From NCBI GenBank assembly GCA_947172415.1, contig OX359197.1:6449673-6513672 (forward strand): a stretch of 64,000 nucleotides of DNA, read 5' to 3'. The stretch comes from Chondrosia reniformis. Its lineage: Eukaryota > Porifera > Demospongiae > Chondrillida > Chondrillidae. Within the stretch, counting starts at the first letter, position 1. The number at the start of each line of letters is the position of its first letter. A model generated the notes under the pieces. It did no database searches, had not been told where the DNA came from, and saw only the letters and a list, made by a program, of their open reading frames with translations. This document shows, in pieces, positions 38,303-64,000 of the stretch. The position numbers and the translations under genes were made by a program.

Positions 38303-41300
38303 TCAACAAGTGATATTCTTCTGAATAAAATTACAGATAATGTTTGCAGTTTTCCTCGGTCTTTCTAATGTAAGCGCGTGTCCACATCTGTCAACAACTT
38401 CAAATTCAGATCCTTCAATGATGTAATTTAGTATCTCACCTCCTGTTACATCAGATACCTATTTAGAAGTATGCAAGTATAAGATCATGGATTTCTAGAA
38501 TATACAGAATATACAGTACATTTTTGGTCGGTTGTCCAGACCGGACATTTCAATCGGTAATCGGTTAGTGGTAATCGGTAAAAGGGTTATCGCTGCACAT
38601 GGTGACATTATTCTAGTGGGAAAGTTTGTTCAAATGGTAGCCATGTCCAGTCTGGACAACCGACCCAAAAAGTACTGTATATACGTACACTAGAACAGTG
38701 CTTTTAATTTAATTGTTCCAAAGTGCACGCTTCACCCACCTTGTCATGCTTTCCCCAGATGATTTTGGTAGGAAAGTTGATCTTCTTGAGGCTATCGTAC
38801 AGTTCATCTGGTGAAGGCCTGCTTAATATCATTTGAAAGAAAACTATAAAATAAGAGAGAGAGGAGAGACTCACTACCATATATGGTATGTACCAACAAA
38901 TACGTATGTACAATGTTTTTTCAGTAATGTTTGCAGTGAATAAAATAACTTTCTCATTATAAGGAAGAAATATCATTGTATTGTGATAATATGACTTCCT
39001 TGGCTGAAAAGCTTAGAGTGGCTACCACTTAACAATTGGTTTTCACAGCCTCTTATCCATTTTGGCATATTATCTTATTACTCCAATACCTCCATCATAC
39101 TAATGAATTTGTTCCAGGATTCTTGTGGCCAATTTGGTAGTTTGGCATATTAAACAGTGGTATTTTAAGTGGTTGCTACTGTTTACACTTTATAAACTGT
39201 AATTAGTAGCAATGTACTCACCTTCATCAAATGCCTTGTACTTGGGTTTCTGTATCTCAAGGAATGCTTGCAGGATCCTCCTTGGCAGGACTTTTGGCTT
39301 TTTGTAGTACACCAAATCTAACATTTGCTCAAATTCTTCAACGTTCTCGGGTAAAATCATGTTTCTTCCAACATCTTCATAGTGAGTGAAAAACTCACTT
39401 CTCTTAGCATCTTCCACTATGCACATTTGAAACAAATGGTACGATTAGATTAACAGGACAGTTTGACTAGAAACATTATTTATAAAAATGTCTTTTTAAC
39501 TTGGTGTCAACACCTTCCAAAGTATACAAGAGGGTTGATTATTTTGATGGCTTGTGTGAATTAAGGAAGAATGAATGTGTCTACATCTATGCAGGTTATG
39601 TTTAGCTAGTGAATACTACGTATGTTCTTACATGGTGGACATAGAGCTGATAGAGTTTTGATCTCTTCCTTGTAAGTAGAAGCGTATTTCAAGCAGAGAA
39701 CTCCACCCATGGATTCACCAACCAAGTGGTACTTCTTCAAGCCCAATTTCACAATAAACTGCAAAATTAGAAGTTAAAATCAACAGTAATATGCTGTACA
39801 TGTAGTATGTTATTTTACTAAACTCTAAAGACTAAATCTACTATCTTTGCTCTAAAGGATGATGAGACATTATGAGAAATCTCTCAATCTTTGAAAGGTT
39901 CATCTTTCAATCTTGTTTGAGCATCTAAAGATGCGGCTTTCATTTCATTTTCTTGTCATCGGACATTTCCACCATATGAGTTGTCAGCTCAAAAGAGATC
40001 AAAAGATAAACTCTTTCAAAATTATCATAATATTGCACAATTGTCCTCCATTCTGTTACATAATATATAGATTTGGTGTTGCATAACTCTCATCTGATGT
40101 TGCATAACCTTCACATGATGTTGCATAACTCTTACCTTATGGATCTGTTGCACAATTCCCTTTTGACTGTAGTCCCCTCCAGGTATGTAAGTAGTGTCCC
40201 CGTGAGCTGGCAGGTCTGGAATGATGATACGCCAGGACTTTGGAAACCAGTGTGCCAACCCCACTAGAAAAACAAGGTGATCACATGACTTAATTGGATT
40301 GTGTAAACAATAAACAATACAGAATCCCATATCTAAGTGTATCATTTCACAAACATTAACTGGAAATGTAGGCTTGGAAATGTAAGTTCTATATAGTCCC
40401 ACTACACTACACTATACTGATTAGCTACGAACCTACTCACAAATGATTACATGTATATATATGGAGGCTACCTCATTCTTAGAAGCACCACCAATTGAAG
40501 GAAGTATAATAAGAATGTGATGTAGGCTGTACTCACATGCCATTCATATATATGTGCTGATTAACAAATATTTAACCACAGATAGATATATATGTACTGT
40601 ATCATGTATATGTACTGTATCATTTGGTGATATAATTACAAAACTATTTTGATAGATATGCAGCTGATCTATATAGAGACATGTTGATACTGGCATACTT
40701 ATATATACTGCTATACCAAATGACCCAGGGCATGACCACACTACCCATCTTCTGGTCATGCTCCTTTCTGTGACTTTCTGTAGGTCGTGTGACTTTATCT
40801 GTGAATCATGTGACTTTGGAGTAGGTCATGTGATCTTATCTTTTAATCATGTGACCATATTGTAGGTTATGTGACGTTATCTTTTAATCATGTGACCTTA
40901 TTCTAGGTCATGTGACCTCATCTGCCAATGACCTCTTGTGAGTCATATACTGAACAACTACAAGTCTGTATCAATAGTTGTGTACATAGATATTTAAAAT
41001 TTTACTAGGAATTGGTATTTGAACTGAATAAGCAGTAGGTTGCTAGGAGACAAGGTGGTACTATGCACAACCACCAGTAGTACAGTGACATCATTTCACT
41101 GAGCCAGCCAAACCCTGATAACATGATGTCAGTTTATTGAAACCTAATAACATTGGGCATCAAATGGAAGAACTGGTAGGGGTTTCATTAAATGTTTTCA
41201 TTCACACTGAGAATAACCAATTACATAAGTAATTGGGTAACTTAAAGAATACATTCCCAACACACTTTAAAAATCTTGGCAGATTGAAAGAGAAATAGAA

Positions 41301-42366
41301 AACAATAAAATATCCCAAACAACTAACTCATTGGTCCTTTGCTGGAGGAGAAGCCATGGAACATCACAACAGTCTCTGGATCATCACCATTCTCCTTCAG
41401 TCCCGGGTTTCTATCAAAATAGCTAAAGTTCACTTTCTCTATCAAAAGACTCTTCAACTCTAAGCCTCCAGTATAATAAGCAGCTTGCCTAACAGAAAAT
41501 GACAAAAATAATTTTTATGAAGTGAGAGTTTGACCAACAAATGAATGATTAAATTAACAGAAAATGACAAAAATAATTTTTATGAAGTAAGAGTTTGACT
41601 GATGAATGATTAAATTAAGTTTTGTTTCATGTCTAATACCAGTAAATTTACTTTAATCTCTATTCAAAAGTAGATAATATATATGTCATCTTAATCTTAT
41701 TGACTAATTAGCGCTTGAATAAACTCAAATGACATCATTAGTCAAGTCAAGGAGAGGGGCAAATGGGAGAGCATTAACAGAGAAAGTGAGACAGTTCATC
41801 TCATTAACACTAATCGACTGAACTGGCCTATCAAGAAACAACTACATCTCGACCTACATCTCCAGCACAAGGTGGGATGTAGTCAGTATACACAATGCCT
41901 GTGTGTGGTCAGCCCTAAGTCCCACACATCAAAGCATTAGTCACATTCCACAGTATCTGCGTCCTTCTTATATAATGTACCTTAATTAAAAGACTTTAGT
42001 TTAGTTAGCTATTACCGACCTTTGCGAACGTAAAACCTAACCGCTTAGTTGAGGAGTCCGAGATAAAATAAATATATTCGAAACTTTAGAGCATTAGTAG
42101 GCGTGTCACTATAAAAAAGGGCGTGGTACTTTGCATAAATTCTTAGCACTGCCTATAAATGAGGTACATTTTCCAAGTGTAAAAGTAGTATAGACTTGCG
42201 CTTACCTTAGCGACCACTGAAGCAGCCAGGTTGTGCGGAAGAAATAAGCGAAAGTTGCTAAGTTAACGACAACAGCTGTCGCAACGACGCTGCTGTAGAA
42301 TATGAAGTATGAATCCAACGCTAAAAGGCTGGCGGCCTCCAAACTGACACTCGCCAAGCTACTCAT
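38303..42366 (-). CDS. ABHD6: ABHD6-like monoacylglycerol lipase
   Basis: Minus-strand exons are 42366-42206, 41488-41328, 40263-40136, 39758-39632, 39416-39222, 38843-38740 and 38458-38303, giving 343 residues (human ABHD6 337). An N-terminal membrane anchor (VVATAVVVNLATFAYFF) is followed by an alpha/beta hydrolase. It has the oxyanion motif FHGFSSS, PDLPAHGDT, the nucleophile elbow GESMGG, the acid in IIWGKHDKV and the histidine in DRCGHALTLERPRKTA. ABHD6 enzymes cleave monoacylglycerols, including 2-arachidonoylglycerol, at membranes. All three catalytic residues are visible. The gene converges with the sugar transporter, with 301 bp between stops. Three small inverted-repeat elements or tandem repeats lie in its introns. 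Confidence 0.88.
38514..38677. mobile_element. TA-flanked MITE (Tc1/mariner-like ends)
   Basis: A 164-bp element in intron 6 of ABHD6. The ends are CAGTACATTTTTGGTCGGTT and its near-complement CCGACCCAAAAAGTACTG, with about 35-bp inverted ends, flanked on both sides by TA (38512-38513 and 38678-38679). CAGT termini and a TA target duplication fit Tc1/mariner; no transposase is inside. Confidence 0.8.
39889..40022. mobile_element. Diverged copy of the TCTTTGA MITE
   Basis: The left part (tttgaaaggttcatctttca) and right part (gctcaaaagagatcaaaaga, ctctttcaaaa) resemble the ends of the element at 52461-52615. It lies in intron 3 of ABHD6. Confidence 0.45.
40760..40925. repeat. Tandem TCATGTGAC-containing repeats
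   Basis: Roughly 40-bp units with taggtcatgtgac and ttttaatcatgtgac repeat in intron 2 of ABHD6. This gives about six tcatgtga-type E-boxes in 150 bp. Confidence 0.75.
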
Positions 42367-42892
42367 GGTCTGCGACTTGTTAAGATCGAAATAAACTGGT
42401 TTGACCTCCAGTAGTTAGCTGTTATACATTTAGCGACTCGTGACCTCAGCTTGTCATATTGCCCAACCCTGTCATTCGATATAGTGGCGTGATGCTAAAT
42501 AAAGCACTGCCATATTTGGCAATTAAAGATAAGTTGCTAATTTACTGTATATATAGAGAGAAAGTGCTATAAAGGAAACTTAAAATGTTAATATATACTG
42601 AATACTTGTTATCCTTTTGAATCCTATGTCTACTTATGTTTTCTATATCTACTTATATGTATATCTTCTATCTTAACAACTGCATAGAGTCAAAATAAGG
42701 TACAAAATGGCTGGTGAGATCAGTCAAGAAAATAAAGAGCTTGGACCACGTAAATCTTTATCCACACATGTACTTTTATATAGATTGGATAACAATATAA
42801 CTTATAAATTGGATATAGTAATAAGAAAATGTTAGAGATTGATCAAAAATTGAAAACTTTAAATCACATATCAACTGTTTTGCAATCTTGAG
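42367..42892. other. Gap between ABHD6 start and CAD stop
   Basis: This is 526 bp containing the ABHD6 promoter side and the CAD 3' UTR. No further gene is seen. Confidence 0.5.
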
Positions 42893-60815
<17,923 letters not shown>

Positions 60816-61005
60816 TTCGACATAACACGTGTGCTAACCTAGATGATGACATCCTCTCAATAAATATGAATATCATTACAGTAATTAGATCTTTCCTTAT
60901 TAGGAAAACAGAAAAGCTTTTAAATAGGGACATCCTACAGCACTAACTTTAGAAGAAGCTGTATGTTCACAAGCTGAAAAATTTTCCGTTGGAGGATCGT
61001 AAAGC
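60816..61005. promoter_or_regulatory. CAD / seven-pass receptor bidirectional promoter region
   Basis: Only 190 bp separate the CAD start codon (-) and the next gene's start codon (+). Both 5' UTRs and promoters must lie here unless there are upstream non-coding exons. Confidence 0.5.
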
Positions 61006-62349
61006 ATGGACTACTTTGATAAGGTAGATGCATATATTGTGAACGGAACGATCAATCCATATTCTCTATCAACTGTGATCGTAGCTCCAACTTTGTCAAT
61101 TGCAACCATAATCTTCAGCACCTTTCTTATATTCACCATAGTTGGTCCTGGGCGGATACCGAGGGCAATCCGAATTGTTTTGATTAATATACTGATTGGA
61201 GTGATTGCCTTTGCCAATGTGGGATTAGCTGCGGCCGTCCTGTATTATACTTTAGATGACTGCCTCCGTAACTACAATGCTGTATATCGCGACATCTTCT
61301 TAAAATGGGATTATTTCTTCCAGAGTGTTCTTTCACCGTATTGCGAAGCACGCAACATTACACACTGTGACTTCGACAACAGCACTGCATTTCTCGATCC
61401 GCCCTTTTTTGTGGAAATTCACACGAAACTTCCAGACATGCTTGCGCATAAAGAATCGTGTGATGATTTATGGGAACATAATTATCGCAGTTTCTTGGGA
61501 TTGTGTTTTTATGGGTTATCGACTCTCGTTTCAGTTCGAACACTCTTCATGGCGTTCTATGCCATTCTTGTGTACGTTTTCATTACCTCGATCCAGTACA
61601 AAATTAGAATCTGGGCTGTGGTACTGGGTTGTGTTGGGATATGGGTCTTCGCCATTATAGTTAACATTGGAAGCATAATTCTGCTAATTCATCACAGAGA
61701 AAAATTGCAAAAATATCTTGTCGATAGAGATCTGAATCTTGTAAAAGAATTCATAAGTGGTGCTGAACTGTATGCCCTTATTGTTCCCTGCATCATTGGA
61801 ATTGTAGCATTCATAATATCAGCTGTGTTTCCAATCCTTGCTCTTCGTTTCTTGAAGAAAAACACTGGAATAGGGGTGAATTCAAACGATGCGAGCTATT
61901 CAAAGGCAACAGCAAAATTGGCATTATTTCTGATGGCCGGGAATGCATTTTCCTTTATTGGACATCTTGTTGTGATAGTTCCTTCTCTTGTCTTCCGTTA
62001 TCGGCAGAATGCTGCTCTTGCCGCGGAGTCACTTGAAGAGAACAGAGAATTACTTGGTTTGACCTATGTGGCCTTCATAGCTGGTCTGATTATTGACCTT
62101 GCCTCGCTCCTCTTTACTCCGATCCTCTTCACCATTTTCCTAAGGCAGATTCGACAGAATACAAAGCTATTCTGTTATCTTTTGAGAAAAGTTCCATTGA
62201 CAAGCACTATATTATCAACCAGAACAACTCTAAAAAGTATTACTCTAAAGTCAATTGAAAGCACCGACGAAGAAGAAAAGAAAAACGTTCTAAATGGTCA
62301 GATTGAAAGTACTCATGATGAAGAATCGAAGACCGCTGTTACAGTATAA
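61006..62349 (+). CDS. Seven-pass membrane receptor, GPCR-like
   Basis: A single-exon frame of 447 residues. Seven hydrophobic segments lie near residues 22-47, 56-80, 168-195, 202-230, 258-285, 304-332 and 350-380. The extracellular N-terminus has an NGT glycosylation site. There is a long cysteine-bearing loop between helices 2 and 3 (CLRNYN, NITHC, DNST). The basic, Ser/Thr-rich tail (TRTTLKSITLKSIESTDEEE) suits phosphorylation. No DRY or NPxxY is seen; FTPILF stands where NPxxY would be. I infer a lineage-specific G-protein-coupled receptor but cannot name a family. It could also be another seven-pass protein. Confidence 0.7.
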   Translation: MDYFDKVDAYIVNGTINPYSLSTVIVAPTLSIATIIFSTFLIFTIVGPGRIPRAIRIVLINILIGVIAFANVGLAAAVLYYTLDDCLRNYNAVYRDIFLKWDYFFQSVLSPYCEARNITHCDFDNSTAFLDPPFFVEIHTKLPDMLAHKESCDDLWEHNYRSFLGLCFYGLSTLVSVRTLFMAFYAILVYVFITSIQYKIRIWAVVLGCVGIWVFAIIVNIGSIILLIHHREKLQKYLVDRDLNLVKEFISGAELYALIVPCIIGIVAFIISAVFPILALRFLKKNTGIGVNSNDASYSKATAKLALFLMAGNAFSFIGHLVVIVPSLVFRYRQNAALAAESLEENRELLGLTYVAFIAGLIIDLASLLFTPILFTIFLRQIRQNTKLFCYLLRKVPLTSTILSTRTTLKSITLKSIESTDEEEKKNVLNGQIESTHDEESKTAVTV

Positions 62350-63340
62350 GGAATTAAATGCACTGACACCTGTGTGATTCTAGATTTGTCTATGTCTCTT
62401 ATATGAAGTTCACTCATTGTCATTTTAAATGTTCCGAATTTTGCATATTTTTACAATATATGCATTTATAAACCATGCAACTGACTATGTCAAGTATAAA
62501 ATTATCCTTTGTAACATTTCTATATATATTTAAGATTGTTATATGTTTTATATTTGTCATTAATTTTGATGCTAAAACTCCCCATACATGTATATTCGTA
62601 CACCAGAATTTAATATATACATTTTTGGGTTGAAACTCTGTCAAATGGAAAGATATGAAGATACTTGGTGTCATGCATCATTAACAGACAACTATAAAGC
62701 ATGCCCAATGAATTTTAGAAATTTTGGAGTATGTCAATATTTGCCCTATATAATTATACTGTACATGGTGGCATGCCACAAATTTACAGACTTTCTCTTA
62801 TAAGTTAATCAAATTTCATGCCATGTTTATATATGTGCATAATTTTCTATTTGCATTAATTATTGCTGAGCTGAAATGCACTAAAGGAGGGACCTGTAAC
62901 ATTATTTGTCCTTGTGAATGGTAAAGGAGGTTCTTGTCAGAACTAAGCTAATGTACTTTGAGAGATAAGGCAAATGTGAAAATTTATATATAGATATGTG
63001 GTCATTTTGGTAATTGATAAGCTAAAACCTAATTAATATAAGAGTGAGTTGTGATTTCATCTGCATGTAGTTCAATATACTTATACCATGGAAAGTGTTA
63101 CAGTATTTAGTATATTATTTTTCTCAACAGTTTGTCTTACAGAAGATTATGGATGAAGACCTATTGAAGCTTATATTGTATTATAATCTGAGAAGCCAAA
63201 AGAAGAAAACTTTGAGATTGCATGAGAAGGAGCTACCTATCATTCAATAACTTACCAGCAGCACAACATTAACGCTCTATAATCACTGCTGAGCACATTA
63301 GCAGCAGCCAAATTAACTATGGGACTACAAAAGTACAAAG
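62350..63340. other. Downstream non-coding stretch
   Basis: AT-rich 3' flank of the seven-pass receptor gene. No further exon or RNA gene is supported. Confidence 0.45.
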
Positions 63341-63344
63341 AGAG

Positions 63345-63760
63345 TCTTGTACTATTGGAAAATACAATCGAGGTGACTTTAAACGACACATTGCAGCTCC
63401 TATAGACCCTCCTGGTGCTTAATCCACTTTTGGCTTAAAGATCAGCAAGCTTTGTACTATTCGAGATGACTTGAAATGACACCTTGTAGCTCCTATAGGC
63501 CTCCAGGTGCTTAATCCACTTTTTGGCTTAAGCACCAGCAAGCCTAGTACTATTGGAAAATGCAATCGAGGTGACTTGGAATTACACCTTGAAGCTCTCA
63601 AAAGCCTCCTGGTGCTCAATCCACTTTTCGGCTTAAGCACGGGCAAGTCTTGTACTATTGGAAAATGCAATCGAGGTAACTTGAAATGAAACCTTGCAGC
63701 TCCCATAGGAAGGAATCCTGGTGCTTAATCCACTTTTTGGCTTTAGCACCAGCTAATCAT
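63345..63760. repeat. ~105-bp tandem repeat
   Basis: Four imperfect units start near tgtactattggaaaatgcaa and include gcttaatccactttttggct and taagcaccagcaag. The frames over them on both strands are repeat-encoded. Confidence 0.88.
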
Positions 63761-64000
63761 ACATCTGTAGGTTTAGTAGTTGCAGACCCAAACTGTTCCC
63801 ATTTGCTTTCCGGTGCTTAAAGTACACTAAATGTTAAGCATCGTCTACTTGTACATGTGGATGAAGAATGGGAGCAGCATATAGGATATAATTATGGAAA
63901 ATTGTATGCATATGAATTCACGGTCTTATTATAAAGCAAAAAATACGGACTATATATATTGTTCATACATGCGAGCGCGTATTGGAGTTGTGTCATTGCA
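63761..64000. other. Window end, nothing seen
   Basis: A last partial repeat echo (ccggtgcttaaagta) lies at 63810. Otherwise nothing is recognised. Confidence 0.3.

Overview
The window reads as nuclear DNA of an early-branching animal, most likely a demosponge (inference). The reasons are AT-rich sequence, many short GT-AG introns, receptor exons of Ig and fibronectin III type, an animal-type CAD gene, and a lineage-specific single-exon seven-pass receptor. Coding models were built by hand from reading frames, splice dinucleotides and intron phase. Exon sums come out in frame for every complete gene.

Left part (1-28689): a cluster of eight single-pass membrane receptor genes or fragments of two families. 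The plus-strand family has an Ig-like domain followed by FN3 (fragment at 1, genes at 8181, 11685 and 25629). The minus-strand family has an unnamed cysteine-containing ectodomain (genes ending at 2764, 5893, 14257 and 22577). The order is C'> <A <F D> then C> <B <G E>, so a four-gene cassette is present twice. F/D and G/E are head to head. The second cassette is split by about 4 kb of satellite DNA and antisense 28S rRNA-derived sequence (17421-21600).

Right part (28944-62349): ordinary conserved genes. These are HAT1 (+), a class III GLUT sugar transporter like SLC2A12 (+), an ABHD6-like serine hydrolase (-), the whole CAD gene for the first three steps of pyrimidine synthesis (-, 41 exons, 2208 residues), and a seven-pass receptor (+) head to head with CAD. 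Many introns carry minisatellites or small inverted-repeat elements, some of which touch splice sites. The last 1.6 kb has only a 105-bp tandem repeat.

The most interesting material is the duplicated receptor cassette. It has near-identical Ig/FN3 genes, strongly diverged minus-strand partners, relic exons at the breakpoints and tyrosine motifs in the tails. A role in recognition or immunity is only a hypothesis.
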